64,000 nucleotides of DNA from Rickettsia helvetica (GTDB lineage Bacteria > Pseudomonadota > Alphaproteobacteria > Rickettsiales > Rickettsiaceae). Shown piece after piece: positions 1-8,364 of this stretch (the first letter of the stretch is position 1; every line of letters begins with the position of its first letter). Where the stretch lies: the NCBI RefSeq assembly GCF_963970025.1, contig NZ_OZ018776.1:248001-312000 (forward strand). The letters run 5' to 3'. Made by a program: the position numbers and the translations under genes. The notes under the pieces are model-generated. The model was not told the origin of the DNA. It made no database searches and saw only the letters and a program-made list of their open reading frames with translations.

Positions 1-121
1 GTGTAATACCTGTTCTTGTTCTAATCCATTCATCATTAGTATCAACAAATTTTGCAAGTTCTTCATTACTAACTATTTTTGAAGGAAGATACCCGCCGCA
101 ACCAATAATTTTACAGGTCAT
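1..121 (-). CDS. fabH: 3-oxoacyl-ACP synthase III (FabH), N-terminal fragment
   Basis: Only the first 40 codons are inside the window. They read MTCKIIGCGGYLPSK followed by NDEWIRTRTGI, the conserved opening of FabH (KASIII), which condenses acetyl-CoA with malonyl-ACP to start fatty acid synthesis. The catalytic Cys-His-Asn residues lie beyond the window edge. The start ATG is 12 bases after the rpmF stop on the same strand, so the two genes are probably cotranscribed. In many bacteria plsX lies between rpmF and fabH; here there is no room for it. The identity is secure from the N-terminus alone. Confidence 0.85.
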   Translation of the reverse strand, partial: MTCKIIGCGGYLPSKIVSNEELAKFVDTNDEWIRTRTGIT

Positions 122-133
122 AAATCTTTAGGC

Positions 134-328
134 TCATTCTTCTTCAGTTTCAATTTTTTTTGTTACTACTTGACGATTATTATAAGTCCCGTCAACTAAA
201 GAAACGTGATGCGGAAGCTTATATTCACCGGTTTGCGAGTCAACTATTACGTTAACTTTACCGAGTGCTAAGTGCGAACGTCTCATATTACGTTTTGATT
301 TTGATGTTTTCTTCTTTGGAACTGCCAT
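134..328 (-). CDS. rpmF: 50S ribosomal protein L32
   Basis: A 64-residue basic protein beginning MAVPKKKTSKSKRNMRRSH, the standard L32 opening. L32 is a small protein of the 50S subunit. The length fits the alphaproteobacterial family, and like those members it lacks the zinc-binding cysteines of some other L32 proteins. It is the first gene of a leftward unit that continues into fabH. A sigma-70-like promoter lies just upstream at 341-368. Confidence 0.95.
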   Translation of the reverse strand: MAVPKKKTSKSKRNMRRSHLALGKVNVIVDSQTGEYKLPHHVSLVDGTYNNRQVVTKKIETEEE

Positions 329-340
329 TATTAGCCTCTC

Positions 341-368
341 TAAATATAAATTAAAAAGTATTTGTCAA
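341..368 (-). promoter_or_regulatory. probable promoter of rpmF-fabH
   Basis: On the minus strand a perfect -35 box TTGACA (363-368) is followed after 16 bases by TATTTA (341-346), a short distance upstream of the rpmF start. The same 95-base gap holds a TATAAT on the plus strand (387-392) that could serve bamE, so the region looks like a divergent promoter pair. Inferred from box match and spacing only. Confidence 0.5.
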
Positions 369-423
369 ATTAGTGAAGCAGTATATTATAATCTTGTAAT
401 AAAATCTAGATAAAATTAAACTT

Positions 424-897
424 ATGAAAATTGTTATAACATACATTTTTAGTATATTAGCCTTTTTTTCCTTAAGCGGCTGCAAAACTATCGAAAATAG
501 AGGTCAATCCATCGATGATTCGGCACTTATAAAATTAGAGTCTAAAACACTAAATAAAGCGGAAGTCGTAGAGTTAATAGGTACGCCTACTATGGTACCA
601 GAATATTCCCAAAATACCTGGTATTATGTTGAGAGAGTTATGTCTCAAAGAGCTTGGCTTAATCCAAAAATTGAAAAACAAAAAATAGTAAAAATTACGT
701 TTGATGCTAATAATTTTATGCAGGAAGTAGTAGTAATAGATGATTCTCATAGACAAGATATAGAAATAGTCCGTGAATATACTAGGACATATGGAACGGA
801 ACTTAACGGACTACAAAAATTTGTTAAAAATTTAGGTAGATTCAATAAAACCACTGACGGAAATAAAAATAAAAGCAAGAATAAGAAGAAGAGATAA
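424..897 (+). CDS. bamE: outer membrane protein assembly lipoprotein BamE (SmpA/OmlA family)
   Basis: A 157-residue lipoprotein. The N-terminus has a hydrophobic signal ending in LSGC, a lipobox whose cysteine is lipidated after signal peptidase II cleavage. The following TLNKAEVVELIGTPTMVPEY and NTWYYVERV segments match the SmpA/OmlA fold (helix, then beta sheet with a conserved G-TP turn and WYY). BamE is an accessory subunit of the BAM complex that inserts beta-barrels into the outer membrane. The C-terminus ends in a Lys/Asn-rich tail (KNKSKNKKKR) that is probably disordered. The gene stands alone with its own likely promoter; a palindromic repeat follows. Confidence 0.85.
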   Translation: MKIVITYIFSILAFFSLSGCKTIENRGQSIDDSALIKLESKTLNKAEVVELIGTPTMVPEYSQNTWYYVERVMSQRAWLNPKIEKQKIVKITFDANNFMQEVVVIDDSHRQDIEIVREYTRTYGTELNGLQKFVKNLGRFNKTTDGNKNKSKNKKKR

Positions 898-928
898 GGT
901 ACCTTAGTCATCATTACGAGGAGGCTTA

Positions 929-1049
929 CCTGCGTGGCTACCAAATCGTCATTGTGAGGAGCGTAGCGGCACGGCAATCTAGTTTTAATTTCATGAGATT
1001 GCCATGCTCCTTACAGTCGCTCGCAATGACGATTTGGTAGCCACGCAGG
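929..1049. repeat. palindromic element, family A nested in a longer palindrome
   Basis: The arms 929-954 and 1024-1049 are perfect 26-base inverted repeats. The outer part reads CCTGCGTGGCTACC and the inner part is the family A end GTCATTG. The element fills the bamE-ftsY gap. It ends directly before an in-frame ATG (1051) that would extend FtsY by 12 residues. Confidence 0.9.
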
Positions 1050-1086
1050 AATGACCCCAACATCCATAAAACAAAAACTATCTAAT

Positions 1087-1989
1087 ATGATTTCAATATT
1101 TAGTAAATTAAAACAAAGTTTATCTAAAACTTCTAATAAAATATCGGAAGGTATCGACAAAATATTTTACAAGAAAAAATTAGATGCAGAAACTCTAGAA
1201 GAGCTACTTATCTCAAGCGATATGAGCGTTTCGGTAGTAACTAATATTATTAAAGAGTTTAAAAAGGTAAAATTTGACAAAGAAATAGATAGCGATACAG
1301 TAAAAGAAGCCCTTGCTAAATTAATAGAGCAGCAGCTATCAAAATCAGAAATTCCTTTTACTTTAAACAAAAATAAATTAAACGTAATTTTAGTTTGCGG
1401 TGTTAATGGAGCAGGTAAAACCACAACTATAGGTAAGCTTGCTGCAATGTACTCAGCACAAGGGAAAAAAGTAGCAGTTGCGGCCTGCGATACTTTTAGA
1501 GCAGCTGCCGTAAATCAGCTAAGTACTTGGGTAGATAGAGCAAATGCACTACTTATTACCGGTGAAGAATCGGCTGACCCTGCGAGTGTTGCTTACCGCG
1601 CTATGGAAGAATCGATAAAACAAAATATCGATATACTTTTTATCGATACGGCAGGCAGGCTTCACAATAAGAAAAACTTGATGGATGAACTCGCTAAGAT
1701 CGTAAAAGTTATAAAAAAACTAGACGAGAATGCTCCTACTCATAGCGTTTTAATAATTGATGCTATTACAGGACAAAATACTTATAACCAAGTAGAACAT
1801 TTTAATGATGCTACTAATTTGACGGGGCTTATCGTGACTAAACTAGACGGCAGTGCTAAAGCGGGCGTAATTGTCGGAGTAGTACAAAAATTTAATTTAC
1901 CCGTATACTTTATCAGTATAGGCGAGAAGATAGAGGACTTAAAAATATTCAACCGACATGATTTTGCTAAAAGTTTGGTCGGGTTGTAA
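1087..1989 (+). CDS. ftsY: signal recognition particle receptor FtsY
   Basis: A 300-residue SRP-type GTPase, the membrane receptor that docks ribosome-nascent chain-SRP complexes at the Sec translocon. Visible motifs are the N-domain helices (residues 1-90), the G1 loop GVNGAGKTTTIGKLA, DTFRAAAVNQL, DTAGRLHNK and the guanine-specificity loop TKLDGSAKAG. There is no long acidic A domain, as in other rickettsial FtsY. An ATG at 1051 is in frame, but its 12 extra codons come from the end of a palindromic repeat, so I prefer ATG 1087 (MISIFSKLK). The gene is complete. Confidence 0.93.
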   Translation: MISIFSKLKQSLSKTSNKISEGIDKIFYKKKLDAETLEELLISSDMSVSVVTNIIKEFKKVKFDKEIDSDTVKEALAKLIEQQLSKSEIPFTLNKNKLNVILVCGVNGAGKTTTIGKLAAMYSAQGKKVAVAACDTFRAAAVNQLSTWVDRANALLITGEESADPASVAYRAMEESIKQNIDILFIDTAGRLHNKKNLMDELAKIVKVIKKLDENAPTHSVLIIDAITGQNTYNQVEHFNDATNLTGLIVTKLDGSAKAGVIVGVVQKFNLPVYFISIGEKIEDLKIFNRHDFAKSLVGL

Positions 1990-1990
1990 G

Positions 1991-2103
1991 TTTCTTTGTC
2001 ATCCCATGGCTTGACCATGGGATCTAGAAATACAACTTGTAGCACTAATAATTTTAGTATTTTTAACTGGATCCCGTGGTCAAGCCATGGGATGACAAAG
2101 AAA
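1991..2103. repeat. palindromic element, family B
   Basis: Arms 1991-2017 and 2077-2103 are 27-base perfect inverted repeats that carry the family B sequence CATGGCTTGACCATGGGAT. The symmetry extends outward into TTTCTTTG/CAAAGAAA, which may be part of the target. It lies between ftsY and polA, and its end is open in the polA frame (16 extra codons from 2076). Confidence 0.9.
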
Positions 2104-2123
2104 ATAAAAAAACAAATCATAAA

Positions 2124-4889
2124 ATGACTCAAAAAAATACCTTATTGCTCATAGACGGATACGGATTTGTTTTTAGAGCCTATTATGCACAACAGCCTTT
2201 AACTTCACCAAAAGGCGAGCCTGTCGGTGCTCTTTACGGTTTTACTTCAATGCTGCTAAAATTACTGAGTGACTTTAAGCCTAAACATGTCGCTGTAGTA
2301 TTTGACAGCGGCGGGAAAAATTTTCGCCATTATATTTATCCTGAATACAAAGCTAACCGTCCGCCTCCCCCTGAAGATTTAATTGTACAATTACCTTTAG
2401 TTCGTGATGTGGCAAGTAACTTAAATTTTCCTATTCTAGAGAAAAACGGTTATGAAGCCGATGACATTATCGCAACCTTTGCTACTAAAACTGCTGCACT
2501 TGGCGAAAATGTAGTCATTATCTCTTCAGATAAAGATCTATTGCAGTTAATGAGTGAAAACATCAAAATATATGATCCGTTAAGAGGGAAATATATTACA
2601 GAAGATGATGTTGTTAAAAAATTTGGCACTACTTCTGATAAATTACGTGAAGTGATGGCTTTAATCGGCGATAGATCGGATAATATTCCGGGTGTGCCAT
2701 CTATTGGACCAAAAACGGCAAGTAGTCTTATAACGCAATTTGGTTCTGTAGAAAATATATTTAACTCTTTAGACCAAGTCTCAAGCGTAAAACAACGTGA
2801 AACTTTACAAAATTCAAGAGAAGCAGCGTTAATTTCATGGCAGTTAATAGGTCTTGATTCTAATGTTGATTTAGATTTTCAGCTGAATAATTTAGAATGG
2901 TCACCTCCAAATAGCGATAAATTAACAGGATTTTTACAGGAATACGGTTTTAGATCTTTATATAAAAGAGCAGAAAATTTATTCGATATTAAAATTAATG
3001 ACCACAAAGATATAGTAGATAATAAAGTAACAGAAATAAAAGAAATTAGTAATAAACTTGAACTTGAAAATTTTGCTAAAGATGCTGAGAAAATAGGAAT
3101 ATTTGGAATATACTTACTGCAGCATAAAGGAGATAATCTTGCTTTTATTTTATCACTGCAAAACCAAAGCTATATTATTAAAATTTCTAACACTTCTCAT
3201 GATCTATTTTCTTATAATGCTAAAAATAATAACGACTGGTTTTCGGATATAATCTTCAATTTACTAGCCGATAAATCCATAAAAAAAATTACTTACTCTC
3301 TTAAACCTTTACTGAAATTTTATGCAAACCAATCTCATGAAATTACGGCTATAGAGGATTTAGAACTAATGCAATATGCGTTATCTGCCGGTTTATCACA
3401 GAAAAATTTATTTGAAGAAGCTTTGAAAGAGGACAATAGGCCTCTTTCAAAACTCGCTTATAGAGAGGAATTTAAAGGAGACACGGAACGCAGCACCGCA
3501 GCGTACAAAAGCGTACGTGAGGATGCGAGTACCGGATCGACGTCTAAATTACCTCTAGAAGTAGAGTTTGGGAAGAGGCCTATTGTAATCAATGAATCGG
3601 CAAGAATAGTAGCAAATTTTATCTCACTTTATAAGCAAAATATATTGGAGCTTAAAGATAATAAAGCCTTTAGACTTTATAGCGACATTGATTTACCTAT
3701 TTGTTTTATTTTAGATAAAATGGAGAAAGTAGGTATTAAAGTAGATGCTAATTACCTAAAACAATTATCTACTGAATTTGGAGCAGAAATTCTAAAGCTT
3801 GAAGAAGAAATTTTTGCTCTTAGCGGAACTAAATTTAATATTGGTTCACTAAAACAACTAGGTGAGATTTTATTTGAAAAAATGCAATTACCTTTTGGTA
3901 AAGCTTCAGCTAAAGCAAGCTCTTACTCAACAGGAGCGGAAATACTAGAAAAACTTAGTGAGCATGGATATAATATTGCAGATTTATTATTAAGATGGCG
4001 GCAACTTACAAAATTAAAGAATACCTACACCGATAGTTTGCCGAAACAGATAGATAATATAACACATAGAGTACATACGACATTTTTACAAACTTCTACC
4101 ACTACAGGAAGACTTAGCTCACAAGAACCTAATCTGCAAAATGTACCTATTCGCTCTAGTGAGGGGAATAAAATCAGACAAGCTTTTATTGCTGAAGAAG
4201 GTTATAAATTAATATCTGCAGATTATTCTCAAATTGAGCTTAGAATATTAAGCCATATCGCAAATATAGATGCACTAAAACAAGCATTTATCAATAAAGA
4301 CGATATCCATACTCAAACCGCTTGTCAGATCTTTAACTTACAAAAACACGAATTAACTAACGAACATAGGCGTAAAGCAAAAGCTATAAATTTTGGTATC
4401 ATTTACGGTATAAGTGCTTTTGGGCTTGCTAAGCAATTAAACGTTACTAACGGCGAAGCATCCGAATATATCAAGAAATATTTTGCCGAATATAAAGGAG
4501 TGCAAGAATATATGGAGCAAACAAAAGCTTTTGCAAGTAGCAACGGCTATGTCACAAATTTCTTTGGCAGAAAATGTTTTGTACCTCTAATTCATGATAA
4601 AAAGCTTAAACAATTTGCAGAACGTGCGGCTATTAATGCTCCGATTCAAGGAACTAATGCCGATATAATTAAAATTGCCATGATCAATCTAGATCAAGAA
4701 ATAGAAAAACGTAAACTTAAAACAAGATTAGTACTGCAAATTCATGATGAATTACTATTTGAAGCACCGATTGATGAAGTAGAAATCATAATACCCATTA
4801 TTAAAAAAATCATGGAATACTCTACTAATATGGATGTACCGATTATAACCGAAATTAGAACAGGTAATAACTGGATGGAAATTCATTGA
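2124..4889 (+). CDS. polA: DNA polymerase I, with RPE-1 peptide inserted
   Basis: A 921-residue family A polymerase for repair and Okazaki fragment processing. Residues 1-290 are the 5'-3' flap exonuclease (LLIDGYGFVFRAYYA, EADDIIATFA, SSDKDLLQL, GDRSDNIPGVPSIGPKTA). The middle region matches the 3'-5' exonuclease only in layout: where E. coli has the catalytic DTET, this reads GIFGIYLLQ, so proofreading is probably lost. The polymerase domain has DYSQIELRILSH, the O-helix region RRKAKAINFGIIYG, and QIHDELLFE. An RPE-1 insertion (3435-3584) adds about 50 residues (YREEFKGDTERSTAAY...) at the start of the polymerase half, without breaking the frame. Start: MTQKNTLLLIDGY at 2124; the earlier ATG at 2076 reads through a repeat. 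Confidence 0.95.
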   Translation: MTQKNTLLLIDGYGFVFRAYYAQQPLTSPKGEPVGALYGFTSMLLKLLSDFKPKHVAVVFDSGGKNFRHYIYPEYKANRPPPPEDLIVQLPLVRDVASNLNFPILEKNGYEADDIIATFATKTAALGENVVIISSDKDLLQLMSENIKIYDPLRGKYITEDDVVKKFGTTSDKLREVMALIGDRSDNIPGVPSIGPKTASSLITQFGSVENIFNSLDQVSSVKQRETLQNSREAALISWQLIGLDSNVDLDFQLNNLEWSPPNSDKLTGFLQEYGFRSLYKRAENLFDIKINDHKDIVDNKVTEIKEISNKLELENFAKDAEKIGIFGIYLLQHKGDNLAFILSLQNQSYIIKISNTSHDLFSYNAKNNNDWFSDIIFNLLADKSIKKITYSLKPLLKFYANQSHEITAIEDLELMQYALSAGLSQKNLFEEALKEDNRPLSKLAYREEFKGDTERSTAAYKSVREDASTGSTSKLPLEVEFGKRPIVINESARIVANFISLYKQNILELKDNKAFRLYSDIDLPICFILDKMEKVGIKVDANYLKQLSTEFGAEILKLEEEIFALSGTKFNIGSLKQLGEILFEKMQLPFGKASAKASSYSTGAEILEKLSEHGYNIADLLLRWRQLTKLKNTYTDSLPKQIDNITHRVHTTFLQTSTTTGRLSSQEPNLQNVPIRSSEGNKIRQAFIAEEGYKLISADYSQIELRILSHIANIDALKQAFINKDDIHTQTACQIFNLQKHELTNEHRRKAKAINFGIIYGISAFGLAKQLNVTNGEASEYIKKYFAEYKGVQEYMEQTKAFASSNGYVTNFFGRKCFVPLIHDKKLKQFAERAAINAPIQGTNADIIKIAMINLDQEIEKRKLKTRLVLQIHDELLFEAPIDEVEIIIPIIKKIMEYSTNMDVPIITEIRTGNNWMEIH
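3435..3584 (+). repeat. RPE-1 (family D) inside polA
   Basis: Ends AATAGGCCTCTTTC and its near-perfect complement GGAAGAGGCCTATT bracket a 150-base palindromic element. It is translated in frame as YREEFKGDTERSTAAY, VREDASTG and KLPLEVEFGK, the RPE-1 peptide known from many Rickettsia proteins. 150 is a multiple of three, and no stop occurs in the frame used. Confidence 0.93.
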
Positions 4890-4945
4890 GTTATACTCGT
4901 TTGATTTACTTGGAATACAGCTTTAATTTAAGTGACTAATTTTAG

Positions 4946-4974
4946 TTGCATAAATCAACAAATATGTTTATAGT
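4946..4974 (+). promoter_or_regulatory. probable promoter of the hicA-hicB pair
   Basis: TTGCAT (4946-4951) and TATAGT (4969-4974) are separated by 17 bases. A transcript would begin near 4981, about 22 bases before the TTG start of hicA. The fragment TATACTCGTTTGATTT at 4893-4908, just upstream, resembles the end of a family C repeat. Box match only. Confidence 0.5.
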
Positions 4975-5002
4975 AAGGTTATAAGTAGTAAAGAATACCA
5001 AC

Positions 5003-5260
5003 TTGAGTTCAATAGATAAACTTATAAAAAGATTAAAATCAAAACCTAAAGATTTTACATAGGATGAGCTAGTTAGGTTACTAAGTAGCTTAAATTTTGA
5101 GGAAATTACAAGCGGTAAAACCGGTGATTCTAGAAGAAATTTTTATAATAAAAAAACGGGATTAATTATTAATTTACACAAATCTCATCCTCAGCCAATT
5201 ATAAAATCTTATTTAATTGAACAAATAATTAAAAAATTAGAAGAGAAGGAATTAATATGA
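5003..5260 (+). pseudogene. hicA: HicA-type mRNA interferase toxin, inactivated by one stop
   Basis: From a TTG start the frame reads SSIDKLIKRLKSKPKDFT, then TAG (5060-5062), then DELVRLLSSLNFEEI, GDSRRNFYN, GLIINLHKSHPQP and IKSYLIEQIIKKLEEKELI. This is the HicA double-stranded-RNA-binding-like fold with its catalytic region near NLHK. HicA toxins cleave mRNA and are held inactive by HicB. The only lesion is the stop at codon 20, where relatives have a Trp codon (TGG to TAG would do it). The TGA stop overlaps the hicB ATG as ATGA, the normal operon coupling. An internal restart is possible but would lose the first helix. Confidence 0.8.
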
Positions 5261-5598
5261 TAAAAAATAATTTGATAAGTTATAAGGGCTATTTAGGATC
5301 AGTACATTTTAACGCTTCGGAAGAGTTGTTTTTTGGAAAAGTAGAATTTATAAGGGATGTGATAAGCTATGAAGCATCTGATGCTAAAACTTTAATAAAA
5401 TCATTTCAAGAAGCTATAGATAGTTATTTAGAAGATTGTAATATAGTAGGTAAAACACCTGATAAACCATTTAAGGGTAGTTTTAATGTAAGAATTGAGC
5501 CTAAACTACATAAAGAAGTAAGCTTATATGCGATGCAGCACGGCGATACTTTAAATGGTATAGTTAAAAAAGCTTTAAACGAATTTATAAAAATATAA
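5257..5598 (+). CDS. hicB: HicB-family antitoxin
   Basis: A 113-residue protein with the two-part HicB layout. An N-terminal partial RNase H-like domain (LISYKGYLGSVHF, LFFGKVEF, SFQEAIDSYLEDC) binds the toxin. A C-terminal ribbon-helix-helix (FNVRIEPKLHKEVSLYA, LNGIVKKALNEFI) binds the operator. HicB neutralises HicA and represses the operon. It overlaps the inactivated hicA by four bases. The antitoxin frame is fully intact although its partner is broken, which is consistent with toxin loss preceding antitoxin loss. It could still repress its own promoter or act on other HicA copies in the genome. Confidence 0.88.
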   Translation: MIKNNLISYKGYLGSVHFNASEELFFGKVEFIRDVISYEASDAKTLIKSFQEAIDSYLEDCNIVGKTPDKPFKGSFNVRIEPKLHKEVSLYAMQHGDTLNGIVKKALNEFIKI

Positions 5599-5630
5599 GT
5601 TTGGAAAGTTTTAAAAAAGGAGCGTAATGT

Positions 5631-6773
5631 ATGAAAAATTTTATATTCACGTCTGAGTCGGTTTCTGAAGGGCATCCGGACAAAATTGCCGATCAAATTT
5701 CAGATGCGGTACTTGATGAAATTCTAAAACAAGACCCTAGCAAGTCGTGTCGCCTGCGAAACTTTTATAACAACCGGTCTAGTTCTAGTGGGCGGTGAAA
5801 TTACTACTAGTACTTATGTAGATATTGAGCAAATAGTACGGAGTAAAGTACAAGAAATCGGCTATAATAACCCAAATTATGGATTTGACGGCAGCTGTTG
5901 TGCTGTAATTTCGTCTATCATTAAACAATCACCCGATATAGCTATGGGTGTTGACAATGCAAATGACTATGAAATAGGAGCAGGAGATCAAGGTATGGTT
6001 TTTGGGTATGCTTGTAATGAGACGGATAGTTTAAGCCTGCACCGATTTACTATGCTCATCTCTTAATGAAAAGACAAGCATATTCACGTAAACAAAATAT
6101 ACTTCCTTGGCTTAGACCTGATGCAAAATCACAAGTCACGTTACGATATGAAAATAACAAGCCGGTTGCCATTGATGCAGTAGTTTTATCAACTCAGCAT
6201 CATCCGGAAATACAACAACAAGATCTTATTGAAGCAGTAATGGAAGAAATTATTAAACAGGCATTACCAAGCAATCTACTTCATAAAGACACTAAATACC
6301 TAATTAACCCGACAGGTAGATTTATTATAGGCGGTCCTGTTGCAGATTGTGGTTTAACCGGTAGGAAAATTATCGTGGACAGCTATGGAGGAATGGCAAG
6401 ACACGGTGGCGGTTGCTTTTCTGGAAAAGACCCAACCAAAATAGATAGATCGGCTGCCTACATGGCACGCTATATTGCTAAGAATATAGTAGGAGCAGGA
6501 CTTGCCGATCGATGTGAAATACAAATATCCTACACAATAGGCGTTGCTGCTCCCGTATCTATTTACGCTGAAACTTTCGGTACTAGTCAATTAAGCAATG
6601 AACAAATTACTAAGCTAATAACACAGCATTTTGATATGCGTCCAGGCAGAATTATTAAACATCTTAAGCTTCACACTCCATGTTATCAAAAAACGGCTGC
6701 TTACGGTCATTTCGGCCGTGAAGACGAAAATTTTACATGGGAACAATTAGATAAAGTAGATATATTGAGGTGA
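5631..6773 (+). pseudogene. metK: S-adenosylmethionine synthetase, two frameshifts
   Basis: MetK makes SAM from methionine and ATP. The N-terminus MKNFIFTSESVSEGHPDKIA is intact behind a good ribosome binding site (AAAGGAG). The frame is lost by one extra T near 5745 (expected RVACETFITTG continues in the next frame, as VGGEITTSTYVD) and returns by a one-base deletion near 6034 in SLMPAPIYYAH. Downstream conserved blocks remain readable: NPTGRFIIGGPVADCGLTGR, GGGCFSGKDPTKIDRSAAY, IGVAAP. In the original frame translation stops 54 codons in. Progressive loss of metK is a known feature of Rickettsia, which import SAM from the host. Substitutions are few, so the inactivation looks recent. Confidence 0.92.
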
Positions 6774-6844
6774 GTAATTATTGACATTTATTTATTCGTA
6801 ATACGTGATTATTTTTATCTTTATTTAACTAGTTAGTTGAAAAT

Positions 6845-8340
6845 ATGGCTGAGAATATAAATAATGATAGAAAGTTCGGTAACTTAGAAAATTATGATAA
6901 TGAACTTACAAATACTGCTCTAAAAGAGAATAACCAAAATAAGCTGAAAGAGCATTATGAAAATATCTCTCAAGCCTTAAATAATACGGGAATATGAGTA
7001 TGAAGCGAAAGCAACTCAGTACTGCGAAATGCTTGACGATGCCCGTACCTATGATAAATCCACAAAAGATTATAATTTAGGCTCAGCTCATTTTATAACG
7101 ACTAGCGGTTATAAGCCTTACTTGGAGCTTATAAAGCTTTAAATCCTGACGGAAAATACAGATAAAAAATTAGACCATTTTATGGATGGCTTAGATGAGA
7201 TTTATAAGCAGTCAGTTTTAGTAAGTAATTTAACTAACTCAACTAAATTACCGCCTGCAGCACAGTTAAAAAAATTTTTAGAAGAAACTACGGATAAAAT
7301 ATATGATAAACTGCAAAAAACCGGAGAGGCATATTTATCATATACTAATGCTCCTACTAATACAGGATTACATGCAAATGTAATAAAATATTCTAAAGAA
7401 GATGGAAAAATTTATCGTACTTTTTATAATACCGGAGGGAGCGGTTTCAGATAATTTAAAATTAGAGATAAAATCGAAAGCTCAATTGCCAATATGTAAA
7501 GAAAATGAAGTAAGATATACTCCATTATTTAGTATAATCAAATATGAATTTAAGAATCAATCAGATAAAGATGTAAAAAATATAATATCTAGAGAAATAG
7601 AAAATAATATATTTTCTGTATTATTTAGTAAAAATAAAAATGATATTACTGCTCTTAATGATAAAATAAAAAAAGCAAATTTAGAAGATTTTATTAACCC
7701 CACAGTCAACACAGAAAGAACAGTTACTGGACAAACTTTAAGCAATTGTAGTAGCAGGTCAATAAGAGAAGCTTTAAGAGATAATGTACCGGATTCAGAA
7801 TTTCGCGAAATATATGATTTCATTATACAAAGTCAAGTATCGCAAATAATATCAAACCTAAAAAAAGAACAAAAACAATTAGCAAATACACTAAATATAA
7901 CTTCAGTAAAAGAGCCTGAAGTTAAAGACCAGCATTTACCTAATAAAACTGATTTATTTATAAATACATTTCAAGAAAAAATAAATAAAGGACTTAATTT
8001 ATCTACCTGATAGTACGAAAGTAGTAGACGATAAAAAACAAGAAGTTAAAACCGATCATATATTCCATAAAAATTCAGAGCCTAAAAAACAAACTATCAA
8101 AAATAAATTTTATAAGTATTTAAGTAAATTAACGGAAAAATTGAGCTTAAAATCCATAAGTAATTATTTTAAAGAATTAATTAAAGCTCCAAATCTTGAG
8201 TAAAATATCAATTTAGAAAAAGAAGCAAAGTTAATAGCAGACAAACATCGACTAACAAAATATATGGAACTTAGCGATAATAAAAATAATAATGCAGTAT
8301 TTAGCGGTAAAAAAACATCAAAGAATATTACTCAATTATG
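6845..8340 (+). pseudogene. degraded gene for a large unknown protein
   Basis: A chain of open segments on one strand, broken by frameshifts and stops. It runs from MAENINNDRKFGNLENYD (6845), through YDKSTKDYNLGSAHF, MDGLDEIYKQS (7182), YSKEDGKIYRTFYNTGGSG (ends about 7445), LKLEIKSKAQLPI and QTLSNCSSRSIREALRD (to 8010), to DHIFHKNSEPKKQTIKNKF and INLEKEAKLIADKH (about 8330). Breaks lie near 6985, 7140, 7175, 7445, 8010 and 8200. The protein would be about 490 residues, lysine-rich and without membrane segments. The G-L-H-A-N-V-I strand followed some 120 residues later by N-C-S-S-R-S recalls a His/Cys peptidase-like layout, but I do not recognise the family. It may be a relic of a secreted effector; that is a guess. 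Confidence 0.6.
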
Positions 8341-8364
8341 ACAACTGCCTTAGGATCTTGCATA

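Noticed and set aside
898..1086. CRISPR-like array from repeated palindromes
   Set aside because: The repeats are palindromic elements spread through the whole window without regular spacing or spacers, and no cas gene is present.
6781..6786. promoter TTGACA before the degraded unknown gene
   Set aside because: The -35 is perfect but no -10 occurs at 16-18 bases; the nearest candidate needs a spacer of about 20.
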